Shown: piece after piece, positions 22,449 through 30,574 of the stretch
Position numbering within the stretch: the stretch's first letter is position 1
Layout of the letters: every line of letters begins with the position of its first letter
Made by a program: the position numbers and the translations under genes
NCBI RefSeq assembly: GCF_019799925.1
Contig: NZ_JABGCG010000005.1
Coordinates: forward strand, 62,001 to 126,000
Source: Blastococcus sp. CPCC 205250
GTDB lineage: Bacteria > Actinomycetota > Actinomycetes > Mycobacteriales > Geodermatophilaceae
Direction of reading: 5' to 3'
Length of the DNA: 64,000 nt
Notes under the pieces: generated by a model
Told to the model about the DNA's origin: nothing
The model's database searches: none
Seen by the model: the letters and a program-made list of their open reading frames with translations, nothing else

Positions 22449-23395
22449 GCGACGCCCTCCGGCACCCACACCTGCGGCGCCTGCTCGGTGAAGAACCGGC
22501 GGCTGACCGCGGCGCTGGCCGCCGAGCAGGTGCGCTCCAGCTCCTCCAGCCGGGCCGGCAGCCGGGACAGCAGCTCCGGGGTGCTCATGAACTCCAGCAG
22601 GGTGCGGGCCCGGCCCACGATCCGGTGGGCCTCGCCGGCGACGCCGATGCGCGTGGCGTCGCGGACCGTGCTGCGCTCAAGCTCGGCCAGGCAGCTCTCC
22701 GCCTGCTCCAGCGCGGCGAACACCGACCGCGGGAACAGCCGGTCCAGCAGCAGGAACTCCGCCGCCCGGCTGGAGTCGACCACCCCGCGGTAGGTGCGCA
22801 GGTAGGGCTCGTAGGCGCCGGTCGAGCGCAGCACGAGCGTCCAGGACGGCGCGGCGTCCCCGGCCAGGACGCGCGTGGAGATGATCCGGGCGGTCATGTC
22901 CACCCGCTCCAGCGAGCGGCCGAGGACCAGGAACAGCCAGCTCTCGTCGCGGCTCATCGTCGAGTCGGCCAGGCCGAAGACCATCGCCGAGCGCTCGCGG
23001 ACGAACCGGAACAGCGAGTGCGGCCCGTACCGGCGCGCCATGGTGCGCTGCTGCGGCAGCGCGTTGTGGGTGACGTTGAGCGACTCCCAGATCTCCCCGG
23101 ACAGCACCTCGCGGGCGCCCCGGGCGTTCTCCCGGGCCGCCGACAGCGCCCCGACGATCGAGCTCGGGCTGTCCCGCTCGAAGGCCAGCGTGGCGAGCAC
23201 CCGCTCGGTGTCGGCCTCCTCGGCCGCGCACGGCGAGCCCATCAGGGCCAGCAGGTTCGCGCAGGCACGGCGCTCGTCGATCCACGGGTCCTCGACCAGC
23301 CGCTGGGTGTGCACGTCGAGGATCCGGGCGGTGTCGTCGGCGCGCTCCACGTAGCGGCCGATCCAGAACAGCGACTCGGCGATCCGGCTCAGCAC
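22445..23395 (-). CDS. Alpha-E domain protein
   Basis: 316 residues from GTG 23395, almost wholly alpha-helical. The start LSRIAESLFWIGRYVERADDTARILD is the hallmark of the alpha-E family (former DUF403). It occurs almost only beside circularly permuted ATP-grasp and transglutaminase-like genes, as here. No enzymatic site is established for the family. It overlaps the ATP-grasp gene by seven bases and the transglutaminase gene by four, so the three are co-translated. Confidence 0.92.
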   Translation of the reverse strand: MLSRIAESLFWIGRYVERADDTARILDVHTQRLVEDPWIDERRACANLLALMGSPCAAEEADTERVLATLAFERDSPSSIVGALSAARENARGAREVLSGEIWESLNVTHNALPQQRTMARRYGPHSLFRFVRERSAMVFGLADSTMSRDESWLFLVLGRSLERVDMTARIISTRVLAGDAAPSWTLVLRSTGAYEPYLRTYRGVVDSSRAAEFLLLDRLFPRSVFAALEQAESCLAELERSTVRDATRIGVAGEAHRIVGRARTLLEFMSTPELLSRLPARLEELERTCSAASAAVSRRFFTEQAPQVWVPEGVA

Positions 23396-24993
23396 GGCGT
23401 CGTCCCCCCGGCTCCTCGCTGCTGTTGCTGCTGCTGGGACTGGCCGACGGCCGCGTCGGTGAGCGGGCCGGGGTCCTGGGCCGGCGGCTCCTCCGGCAGG
23501 TCGGCGGCGGTGAACTCGATGCGGGTGAGCTCCGGCAGCTCGTCGGGGTCACCCGCCGGCCGGGGCCGGCTGAGCACCCAGGTGTCCTTGGACCCGCCGC
23601 CCTGGCTGGAGTTGACCACCAGCTCCCCCTCGGGCAGCGCCACCCGGGTGAGCCCGCCGGGCAGCACCCACACCTTCGACCCGTCGTTGATGGCGAACGG
23701 CCGCAGGTCCACGTGCCGCGGGGCGATGCGGCCGCCGATCAGCGTGGGGCAGGTCGAGAGGCCGATGGGCTTCTGCGCGATCCAGTCCCGGGGCCGGGCG
23801 CGCACCTTCCCGGCCAGGTCGGCGAGGGTCCGCTCGTCGGCGCGCGGGCCGATGACGATGCCCTTGCCGCCGGAGCCGTCGACGGGCTTGAGCACCAGCT
23901 GGTCGAGGGAGGAGAGCACCCACTCGGTGGTGTCGGCGTCGTCGAGCCGGTAGGTGTCGGCGTTGGCCAGCAGCGGCTCCTCGCCCAGGTAGTAGCGGAC
24001 GAGGTCGGGCACCCACGTGTACAGCAGCTTGTCGTCGGCCACCCCGTTGCCGACGGCGTTGGCGATGGTCACCCGGCCGGCGCGGGCGGCGTTGAGCAGG
24101 CCGGCGCAGCCGATCACCGAGTCGGGCCGGAAGTGGACCGGGTCGAGGAACTCGTCGTCGATGCGGCGGTAGATGACGTCGACGCGGCGCTGGCCGTCCG
24201 TCGTCCGCATGCTCACCTGGTTGCCCGCGCACACCAGGTCGCGGCCCTCGACCAGCTCGACGCCCATCTGGCGGGCCAGCAGCGCGTGCTCGAAGTAGGC
24301 GGAGTTGTAGACGCCGGGGGTGAGGACGACGACCGTCGGGTCGGCCACGTTGCCCGGCGCCGAGGCCTTGAGCGCGGCCAGCAGACGGGTCGGGTAGTCG
24401 TCGACCGGCTGGATGCGGTGGTCGGCGAACAGCTCGGGCAGCACCTGGCTCATCGCCGCCCGGTTGGTGATGACGTAGCTGACTCCCGACGGCGAGCGCA
24501 GGTTGTCCTCGAGCACCCGGAAGTCGCCGGCCTCGTCGCGCACCAGGTCGATGCCGGAGACGTGCACCCGCACCCCGCCCGGGGGCACCAGCCCGTGGGC
24601 CTGACGGTGGAAGTGCGCGCTGGTGGTGACGACGCTGCGCGGCACCACGCGGTCGGCGAAGACGTCGCCGGCGCCGTAGACGTCGGCCAGGAAGGCCTCC
24701 AGCGCGTGCACCCGCTGGGCCACCCCGCGCTCGATGACGTCCCACTCCTCCGCACCGATCACCCGCGGCACGATGTCCAGCGGGAAGGGCTGCTCCTCGC
24801 CGGCGTGGGCGAAGGTCACCCCGGCGTCGCGATAGGTCTGCGACAGCACGTCGGCCCGGGCGGACAGCTCCTCGCCGGCCATCGGCTGCAGCGCAGTGAA
24901 CAGCCCGGCGTACGGCGGTCGCGGCTGCCCGGCGCCGCCGAACATCTCGTCCCACTGCTGCCCGAGGGCGTAGCCGTCGAAGAGGTCCGCCAT
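23389..24993 (-). CDS. Circularly permuted ATP-grasp ligase-like protein
   Basis: 534 residues from ATG 24993. The N-terminal half includes VSGIDLVRDEAGDFRVLEDNLRSPSGVSYV. The later half contains VLKPVDGSGGKGIVIGP, an ATP-grasp glycine loop, then DLRPFAINDG and VNSSQGGGSKDTWVL. This is the circularly permuted ATP-grasp type 2 class, predicted to join an amine and a carboxylate in an ATP-dependent amide bond. A Gln-run near the C-terminus (SQQQQQQRG) is low complexity. First gene of the three-gene unit; the divergent sigma factor starts 216 bases away. The product of the pathway is unknown. Confidence 0.92.
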   Translation of the reverse strand: MADLFDGYALGQQWDEMFGGAGQPRPPYAGLFTALQPMAGEELSARADVLSQTYRDAGVTFAHAGEEQPFPLDIVPRVIGAEEWDVIERGVAQRVHALEAFLADVYGAGDVFADRVVPRSVVTTSAHFHRQAHGLVPPGGVRVHVSGIDLVRDEAGDFRVLEDNLRSPSGVSYVITNRAAMSQVLPELFADHRIQPVDDYPTRLLAALKASAPGNVADPTVVVLTPGVYNSAYFEHALLARQMGVELVEGRDLVCAGNQVSMRTTDGQRRVDVIYRRIDDEFLDPVHFRPDSVIGCAGLLNAARAGRVTIANAVGNGVADDKLLYTWVPDLVRYYLGEEPLLANADTYRLDDADTTEWVLSSLDQLVLKPVDGSGGKGIVIGPRADERTLADLAGKVRARPRDWIAQKPIGLSTCPTLIGGRIAPRHVDLRPFAINDGSKVWVLPGGLTRVALPEGELVVNSSQGGGSKDTWVLSRPRPAGDPDELPELTRIEFTAADLPEEPPAQDPGPLTDAAVGQSQQQQQQRGAGGTTPC

Positions 24994-25208
24994 GGCCGGG
25001 ACCCTAGGTCTGCCGTGTGTCCCGCGCGTTTCGAGGCAGGGAGCCCTCCCCGGTGCGGTCCGCAGCGCCTCCCGTCCGCGCGTCGCCGGCTGCTCCGGAC
25101 GAGGGAGATCCGAGGATGTCGGTCGGCCTCTCAACCTCTGCTCCTCCGCAGAGCGTGTCTATGGGTGGTTGAGCGACCACAGAGGGTCGCCGGAGAGGGG
25201 GAGTCCTC

Positions 25209-25724
25209 GTGGGCAGACAGTTCGACGACGAGTTCACCGAGTTCGTCGAGAGGTGGTCGCCGGCGCTGTTGCGGGTGGCCTTCCTGCTGACCTCGGACCG
25301 GGGAGAGGCCGAGGACCTCCTGCAGACAGCGCTGCTCAAGACGTCCCGGCACTGGGGCCGGTTGTCCGACCGCGAGGCGGCCTACCCCTACGTGCGCCGG
25401 GTGCTCGTGACGACCCACACCAGCTGGCTCCGGCGCCGGCGGGTGCACGAGGTGCTCATCGACCGGTTCCCCGAGCAGGTGACCACCGAGCCGACCGGGA
25501 TCGAGGCCGGCCGGGCCCTGCAGGCGCTGGAGCAGCTGCCCCCGCGGATGCGCGCGGTCGTGGTGCTGCGCTGGTACGAGGGGCTCTCCGAGGCCGAGAC
25601 CGCCGAGGCCCTCGGGTGCTCGGTCGGTTCGGTGAAGAGCCAGGCCTCCCGTGGCCTGGCCCGACTGCGCGACCTGCTCGACCAGCCCAGCACGCGGACC
25701 GCCACCCCGGAGGGAGCACGATGA
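25209..25724 (+). CDS. SigE-family ECF-type RNA polymerase sigma factor
   Basis: 171 residues from GTG 25209, preceded by a GGAGAGGGGGA tract. Sigma region 2 is FTEFVERWSPALLRVAFLLTSDRGEAEDLLQTALLKTSRHW, and region 4 is ALEQLPPRMRAVVVLRWYEGLSEAETAEALGCSVGSVKSQASRGLARLR. The form is the actinobacterial SigE-family type rather than a housekeeping sigma. Its stop overlaps the ATG of the downstream membrane protein by four bases, the usual sigma/partner arrangement. The activating signal is unknown. Confidence 0.92.
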   Translation: MGRQFDDEFTEFVERWSPALLRVAFLLTSDRGEAEDLLQTALLKTSRHWGRLSDREAAYPYVRRVLVTTHTSWLRRRRVHEVLIDRFPEQVTTEPTGIEAGRALQALEQLPPRMRAVVVLRWYEGLSEAETAEALGCSVGSVKSQASRGLARLRDLLDQPSTRTATPEGAR

Positions 25725-26392
25725 ACGACCTCGACCTGCGCACCGCCCTGCACCGCGACGCCGACCTGGCCGGTGCTCCGCCCGCCGACCTGCTGGACCG
25801 GCTGGCCTCCCGCCGGCAGCAGCAGCGCCGCCGGCGCGCCGGGGGGCTGGGCGCCGTCGCCGCCGTGGTGGTCATCGCCGCGGGCATCCCGATCGGCGCG
25901 TCGTTCATGACGCAGTCCGACGGCGGACCGGCCACGCGACCCGTTGATCCGGTCCCGTCGGTGACCGCGGAGGTGGACCCACCGGCCATGACCCCGCCCC
26001 CGGCGCCGCCGTCGGTCGCGGTCGTCCCCTCGACCGCCCCACCGGCCGCGTCCACGCCGCCTGACATCACCGAGCCCTCGGCAGGTGCGGCGGTCCCGCC
26101 GACGGAAGCAGCCCCGCCGTGCGACTGGGCGGCGATCGACGCCGCGCTGCCCGCTGACACCCCGGAACGCACCTACGCCCTGTACAGCGGGGACGGCGAG
26201 TTCTGCCTGGGAGCGTGGGCAGCGTCCGGCTACAACGTCACCGAGGTGTTCGAGGGGGAGGTCTACGTGAACAGCAACGCCGCCCTCTTCCACTACGTGG
26301 ACGGCGCCTGGGTCTTCCTCGACCGGACCCCCCACTGCGACGACACGGTGGTCCCGCCGGCCATCTGGGAGCGCGCCTGCAACGTCGACTAG
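25721..26392 (+). CDS. Membrane protein coupled to the sigma factor, probable regulator or anti-sigma partner
   Basis: 223 residues. A cytoplasmic segment of 40 residues (LRTALHRDADLAGAPPADLLDRLASRRQQQRRRRAG) precedes one transmembrane helix at about 42-62. A 60-residue Pro/Thr/Ala linker follows, then an extracytoplasmic domain of about 95 residues with four Cys (PPCDW, EFCLG, PHCDD, RACNVD), probably two disulfides. It has the architecture of SigE-family partner proteins but no zinc anti-sigma HxxxCxxC motif, so an anti-sigma role is inferred from position and overlap only. Ends at a hairpin terminator. Confidence 0.7.
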   Translation: MNDLDLRTALHRDADLAGAPPADLLDRLASRRQQQRRRRAGGLGAVAAVVVIAAGIPIGASFMTQSDGGPATRPVDPVPSVTAEVDPPAMTPPPAPPSVAVVPSTAPPAASTPPDITEPSAGAAVPPTEAAPPCDWAAIDAALPADTPERTYALYSGDGEFCLGAWAASGYNVTEVFEGEVYVNSNAALFHYVDGAWVFLDRTPHCDDTVVPPAIWERACNVD

Positions 26393-26405
26393 GCCGTGAC
26401 CGGTC

Positions 26406-26447
26406 CTGGGCGCTCGTCACCACCATCACGCGGTGACGAGCGCCCAG
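26406..26447. terminator. Hairpin between convergent sigma operon and methyltransferase gene
   Basis: Perfect 16-base stem, CTGGGCGCTCGTCACC at 26406-26421 with its complement at 26432-26447, and a 10-base loop. It begins 13 bases after the stop of the sigma-partner gene and ends 10 bases before the stop of the opposite methyltransferase. Probably terminates both. Confidence 0.8.
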
Positions 26448-26457
26448 TCGTCGTGGG

Positions 26458-27222
26458 TCAGACGGCGGTGGCGATGCCCAGCCAGGGGACCAGCGCGCCG
26501 TCGGACAGCAGCCGGCCCACCCGGCCCGACTGCTCCTGCGCCAGGGCCCACCGCTCGTCGTGCCCGTGCCGGCGCTCGATCTCGGCGTCCACGGCGTCGG
26601 CACGCTCGGTCCACTCGGCCGGGCTGTCGGACAGGTCGGCTCGCCCGGTCGGGCCGAGCCGGAGCCCGGCAGCCGACAGCAGGCCGGTCAGCTCCTCCTC
26701 CGACGGGAAGTCGTTGCCCTCCGGCAGCGGCGGGGGCAGCGGCCGGACCGCGACGAAGACCAGGAGGCCCACCCGGCCGCCGGGCACCAGCACGCGGCGT
26801 AGCTCGGCCAGCGCGGCGGCCTTGTCGGGGATCGTGCACAGGACGCCGAGGCACCACGCCGCGTCGAACGAGGCGTCCCCGAAGGGCAGCTCCTGGGCGG
26901 TCGCCACCACCGCGGGGAGCCCGAACAGGTGGTGCGCGGCCCGGACGGCGCCGACCATCGGCTCGGCGCAGACCGGGCGCAGGCCGCGCTCGGCGGACAG
27001 CCAGCCCGCCGGTCCGCCGACCCCGGCACCGTCGTCGAGCACCCGGGCGTCCGCACCGAGGTCGAGCCCGTCGGCCAGCCACCGCAGCGCGCTCTCGCTG
27101 CCGCTGCCCCGGCAGCCGGCCGGGATCGCGTACTCGGGGCCCAGCGTCCGCACCGCCCGCTCGGTCCAGCTGGCGACGGTGTCGAACTCGACCTCCATCG
27201 CCTCGTCGGGCAGCTCAACCAC
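26458..27222 (-). CDS. SAM-dependent methyltransferase
   Basis: 254 residues from GTG 27222; an ATG seven codons on is an alternative. Class I Rossmann methyltransferase: motif I VLDDGAGVGGPAG, then RPVCAEPM as motif II, ATAQELPFGDASFDAAWCLGVLCTI, and LRRVLVPGGRVGLLVF. This is the methyltransferase 11/25 type used on small molecules. Its start overlaps the MetF-like gene stop by eight bases, so both are co-translated. The substrate is unknown. Confidence 0.82.
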   Translation of the reverse strand: MVELPDEAMEVEFDTVASWTERAVRTLGPEYAIPAGCRGSGSESALRWLADGLDLGADARVLDDGAGVGGPAGWLSAERGLRPVCAEPMVGAVRAAHHLFGLPAVVATAQELPFGDASFDAAWCLGVLCTIPDKAAALAELRRVLVPGGRVGLLVFVAVRPLPPPLPEGNDFPSEEELTGLLSAAGLRLGPTGRADLSDSPAEWTERADAVDAEIERRHGHDERWALAQEQSGRVGRLLSDGALVPWLGIATAV

Positions 27223-28318
27223 CGGACTCCTCCCCCGTGCGCTCGTCGCGGATCCGGCCGGCCACCTCGGCCTTGACCCGTGCACCCTCGTCCTCCCCCG
27301 CACCGGACGCCAGTCCGGAGAGGTTGACGCCGGCGACGCCGTCGACGGCGAGCAGCGCCCGCGCCTCGGCCACGGCGGTGGCGATGCCGGCCTCCCGCGG
27401 GTCCGGCGCGGCGAGCACCCGCTCGATCGCCTCGTCGTCCATCGCCAGGCCGGGGAACCGCTGGAGCACGCGCGCGGAGCGCTCGTCGGTGTAGACGGCG
27501 ACCGCCGCGACGAACGGCAGCGTGGCGCCGGCGGCCCGCGCCGCGGCGACGAACCGGGCGACCTCGGCGGGCGTCCGCACGTGGTTCAGCACGCACAACT
27601 GCGCCCCTGCGCGCTGCTTCTGCACGACGCGGGCCGGCCGCAGGTCCACCGGCGGGGCGGCCGGCGACTCGGGGACGGCGACGTTCAGCCCCGCGGAGGT
27701 CGCCAGCGCCGCCAGCCGCGGGCCGTCGAGGTCGAAGACCTGCGTGGCGCCGGGGCGGACGCCGGGCCCGCGGGCGTCGCCGGTGACGCACAGGACGCCG
27801 TCCACCCCGAGCGCGGCCAGCCCGGCCACCTCCTGCTCGAGCACCACGCGGTTGCGGTCCCGGCAGGCCAGCGTCGTCCACAGCCGCCCACCCGAGGCGT
27901 GCACCTCGGCGGCCACCACGGACGGCGGGAAGTCCGGCCGGTTGGCGTGCTCGCCGACGAGCAGGCCGTCGGAGACGGGCGCGAGGACGCCCACCACCCG
28001 GCGCAGCGAGTCGGGGTCGTACGGGACGACGGAGAGGTCGGTGAGCACGACCGGCCCGGTGCCGGCGCGGTCGAGCAGGCTGCCCGGCCGCGGTGCCGGT
28101 GCGGGCAGCGGCTCGGCCGGCCAGGCGACCGGGGGCACGCCGACGAAGACGCAGCGGTGCTCGGCGACCTCGCAGCGCTCGTCCGCGCGGACGCCGCCGC
28201 ACGGGCCGAAGACCATCCGCTTCGGGCAGCCCTCCCGGGCCGGCAGGTCGGCGAGGAGGGTGGGCGGCACGAACCCCACCCTGCCGACCGTCGGCGAGAT
28301 CTGCACAGTGGGCGGCAT
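27215..28318 (-). CDS. MetF-like protein with an N-terminal MTHFR_C cysteine domain
   Basis: Taken from ATG 28318 (367 residues); GTG 28270, preceded by GGGTGGGG, is an equally credible start that would remove 16 residues. Residues ~27-50 hold CPKRMVFGPCGGVRADERCEVAEHRCVFVG in outline, the Cys motif of the methylenetetrahydrofolate reductase C-terminal domain family. The remainder is a MetF-like barrel (VLTDLSV, GVDGVLCVTGDARGPGV, FDLDGP, CVLNHVRTPAEVARFV, GVAGVNLSG). It is not a canonical metF and may act in a folate- or corrinoid-linked one-carbon step. It overlaps the methyltransferase downstream. Its first codons lie in an inverted repeat. Confidence 0.72.
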   Translation of the reverse strand: MPPTVQISPTVGRVGFVPPTLLADLPAREGCPKRMVFGPCGGVRADERCEVAEHRCVFVGVPPVAWPAEPLPAPAPRPGSLLDRAGTGPVVLTDLSVVPYDPDSLRRVVGVLAPVSDGLLVGEHANRPDFPPSVVAAEVHASGGRLWTTLACRDRNRVVLEQEVAGLAALGVDGVLCVTGDARGPGVRPGATQVFDLDGPRLAALATSAGLNVAVPESPAAPPVDLRPARVVQKQRAGAQLCVLNHVRTPAEVARFVAAARAAGATLPFVAAVAVYTDERSARVLQRFPGLAMDDEAIERVLAAPDPREAGIATAVAEARALLAVDGVAGVNLSGLASGAGEDEGARVKAEVAGRIRDERTGEESGG

Positions 28319-28358
28319 CGGGGCCTGATGCCGACGAGTGTGCAGATCTCGCCGACGG
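28288..28358. repeat. 20-base inverted repeat across the MetF-like gene start
   Basis: The 20 bases at 28288-28307 are perfectly repeated in inverse at 28339-28358 (core GGCGAGATCTGCACA), separated by 31 bases. The spacer contains a smaller GGCATC/GATGCC repeat (28314-28319 and 28327-28332). The left arm lies within the first codons if the gene starts at 28318. It sits in the divergent interval before the pirin gene. Whether it is an operator, a transcript hairpin or a mobile palindrome is unknown. Confidence 0.8.
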
Positions 28359-28410
28359 AGGGGCAGGCGGGAACACATCCGGGCCTGGAAGCGCTAGGGT
28401 GGCCACAGGT

Positions 28411-28426
28411 AGTTGAGCTCTCAACT
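28411..28426. promoter_or_regulatory. Probable MarR-type operator before the pirin genes
   Basis: AGTTGAG-CT-CTCAACT is a 7-base inverted repeat with a 2-base spacer, 13 bases before the pirin ATG and just ahead of its ribosome binding site. It resembles the AGTTGA/TCAACT boxes bound by MarR-family repressors, which often control pirins. No MarR gene is in the window. Confidence 0.5.
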
Positions 28427-28439
28427 CAAGGAGACCGAG

Positions 28440-29435
28440 ATGCCCGCCATCACCGTCGAGGACACCACCGTCCTGCCCCGCGTCCCCGTGCCCGCCCCCG
28501 GCACCGTGCGCCGCCGGGTCCGCTCGGTGACCACCGCGCCGTCCGGCTTCGAGGGCGAGGGCTTCCCGGTCCGCCGCGCGTTCGCCGGCGTCGACCTGCG
28601 CGACCTCGACCCGTTCATCCACATGGACCAGATGGGCGAGGTCGAGTACGCCCCGGGCGAGCCGAAGGGCACCTCCTGGCACCCGCACCGCGGCTTCGAG
28701 ACCGTCACCTACATCATCGACGGCACCTTCGAGCACGCCGACTCCCACGGTGGCGGCGGCACGATCAGCAACGGCGACACCCAGTGGATGACCGCCGGTG
28801 GCGGCGTCCTGCACATCGAGAAGCCGCCGGAGCACCTGGTCATGAGCGGCGGCCTGTTCCACGGCCTGCAGCTGTGGGTCAACCTGCCGCGGGCGCAGAA
28901 GTGGGTGGAGCCGCGGTACCAGGACCTGCGCGCCCAGGAGGCGGTGCTGCTGGCCAGCCCCGACGCCGGCGCGTTCCTCCGGGTGATCGCCGGGGACGTC
29001 GCAGGCCACCAGGGCCCGGGCTCGACCTACAGCCCGATGGCGATGGTGCACGCGACGATCGCCCCCGGCGCGACCCTCGACCTGCCGTGGCGGCCGGACT
29101 TCAACGCGCTGGTCTACGTGCTCTCCGGCGCCGGCTCGGTCGGCGTCGACGGGCAGCCGATCCGCACCGGCCAGCTCGCCGTCTTCGGCCCGGGCGACAC
29201 GATCACGGTCAGCGGGGCCAAGCAGCAGGAGTCGCGCACCCCGGCGCTCGATGTCGTCGTCCTCGGCGGCCTGCCGATCCGCGAGCCGATCGCCATGTAC
29301 GGCCCCTTCGTCATGAACACCCGGCAGGAGGTCATGGACGCGTTCACCGACTTCCAGGCCGGCCGGCTGGGCTCCATCCCGGCGCAGCGGGTCCCGCACG
29401 CCGACGTGGTGGGCGAGACGGGTCAGCAGGAGTAG
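28440..29435 (+). CDS. Pirin family protein (first of two)
   Basis: 331 residues from ATG 28440, preceded by AAGGAG. A cupin bicupin fold is indicated by FIHMDQMGEVEYAPGEPKGTSWHPHRGFETVTYIIDGTFEHADSHG, which holds the pirin metal ligands (WHPHRGFETVTY, with the later Glu in HIEKPPEH). The domain ends IREPIAMYGPFVMNTRQEVMDAFTDFQAG, the pirin C-terminal signature. Bacterial pirins may be quercetinase-like dioxygenases or redox-sensitive regulators; this one cannot be assigned. The gene is probably repressed through the palindrome at 28411. Confidence 0.92.
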   Translation: MPAITVEDTTVLPRVPVPAPGTVRRRVRSVTTAPSGFEGEGFPVRRAFAGVDLRDLDPFIHMDQMGEVEYAPGEPKGTSWHPHRGFETVTYIIDGTFEHADSHGGGGTISNGDTQWMTAGGGVLHIEKPPEHLVMSGGLFHGLQLWVNLPRAQKWVEPRYQDLRAQEAVLLASPDAGAFLRVIAGDVAGHQGPGSTYSPMAMVHATIAPGATLDLPWRPDFNALVYVLSGAGSVGVDGQPIRTGQLAVFGPGDTITVSGAKQQESRTPALDVVVLGGLPIREPIAMYGPFVMNTRQEVMDAFTDFQAGRLGSIPAQRVPHADVVGETGQQE

Positions 29436-29444
29436 GACTCCCCC

Positions 29445-30413
29445 ATGAGCAACCTCGACCGCCGCCCGCCCGCCCGTGAACTGGGCGGGCTGGCGGCGAC
29501 CGCTCCGCGGCCCGTGCTCGACCTGCTGCCCGGCAAGGAGGTGCAGCTCGGCGAGAGCACCCGCGTGCGCCGGGTGCTGCCGACCCTCGGCCGTCGGCTC
29601 GTGGGCGCCTGGGCCTTCGTCGACCACTACGGCCCGGACGACGTCGCCGCCGGTCCGGGCATGCAGGTGGCCCCGCACCCCCACACCGGGCTGCAGACGG
29701 TGTCCTGGCTGCTGCAGGGCCGGGTGCACCACCGCGACTCCCTGGGCAGCGACGTGGAGTTCGGCCCGGGCGAGCTCGCGCTGATGACCGCCGGCCACGG
29801 CATCGCCCACTCCGAGCAGTCGCCCGCCGCCCACCCGCGCTACCTGCACGGCGCCCAGCTGTGGGTGGCCCTGCCCGACTCCGCCCGCGAGATCGCGCCC
29901 GCCTTCGAGCACCACGCCGCACTCCCCGGCTTCACCTCCGACGGGATGACCGCGACGGTGCTGATGGGGTCCCTCGGCGGGGCCACCTCGCCAGGCACCG
30001 CCCACACGCCACTGCTCGGCGTCGACCTCGAGCTGGCCGCCGGCGCCGACGTGGAGCTGCCACTGGAGCCGGACTTCGAGCACGCGCTGCTGGGCGCCTC
30101 CGGCGGGGCCGACGTCGAGGGCGCCCCGCTCGGCCACGGCCAGATGCTCTACCTGGGCACCGGCCGGCGCACCGTCCGGATCCGCACCGAGGCACCGGTG
30201 AAGCTGCTCCTGCTGGGCGGGGAGCCGTTCGAGGAGCGCCTGGTCATGTGGTGGAACTTCGTCGGCCGCTCGGGCGAGGAGATCACCACGTTCGCCGAGC
30301 AGTGGAACGCCGAGCACGAGCGCTTCGGCGCCGTCGTCGGCTACGACGGCGACCGACTGGCCGCTCCCCCGCTGCCTCCCGTCCCGCTCAAGGCGCGCGG
30401 CCGGGAACGATGA
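29445..30413 (+). CDS. Pirin family protein (second of two)
   Basis: 322 residues, nine bases after the first pirin and probably on the same mRNA. Metal-binding region APHPHTGLQTVSWLLQGRVHHRDSLGS gives His-x-His and later Glu/His in MTAGHGIAHSEQSP. The C-terminus is PVKLLLLGGEPFEERLVMWWNFVGRSGEEITTF, typical of the second pirin subfamily. Tandem pirins from different subfamilies imply distinct substrates or a heteromeric arrangement. The product is otherwise unassigned. Confidence 0.9.
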   Translation: MSNLDRRPPARELGGLAATAPRPVLDLLPGKEVQLGESTRVRRVLPTLGRRLVGAWAFVDHYGPDDVAAGPGMQVAPHPHTGLQTVSWLLQGRVHHRDSLGSDVEFGPGELALMTAGHGIAHSEQSPAAHPRYLHGAQLWVALPDSAREIAPAFEHHAALPGFTSDGMTATVLMGSLGGATSPGTAHTPLLGVDLELAAGADVELPLEPDFEHALLGASGGADVEGAPLGHGQMLYLGTGRRTVRIRTEAPVKLLLLGGEPFEERLVMWWNFVGRSGEEITTFAEQWNAEHERFGAVVGYDGDRLAAPPLPPVPLKARGRER

Positions 30414-30438
30414 CCCACGGACACCGGGGAGTCACGCG

Positions 30439-30570
30439 GTGACGACCGACCCGCGCATGCTCGAGGTCGCCGCAGGCCGGACGTGGGGCGTGCTGGCCAG
30501 CGTCGAGGTCCGCGACCGCCGGCTCGTCGTCCGGTTCCGCCCGGAGCACGTGTACGGCCGGCTCCGGTAG
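30439..30570 (+). CDS. Small protein, 43 residues, unknown function
   Basis: GTG 30439 to TAG 30570, with GGGGAG seven bases upstream. It encodes MTTDPRMLEVAAGRTWGVLA and on to PEHVYGRLR. Third positions are almost all G or C, as in neighbouring genes. It sits 25 bases after the second pirin, in the same direction, so it could be the last gene of that unit. It has two short beta-type stretches and many Arg. It is convergent with the VOC gene, four bases away. No family recognised; a spurious ORF is possible. Confidence 0.45.
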   Translation: MTTDPRMLEVAAGRTWGVLASVEVRDRRLVVRFRPEHVYGRLR

Positions 30571-30574
30571 GACC

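Noticed and set aside
23400..23460. Poly-Gln stretch as a phase-variable repeat
   Set aside because: Only a short run of mixed CAG/CAA codons at the end of the ATP-grasp protein. Low complexity but not a clear repeat tract.
25000..25208. Short frames and palindromic bits upstream of the sigma factor
   Set aside because: None has a ribosome binding site or family match. An autoregulatory promoter is expected there, but I cannot define it.
28258..28440. SAM or other known riboswitch before the MetF-like gene
   Set aside because: The inverted repeat does not match any riboswitch core I know, and the gene is not a canonical metF.
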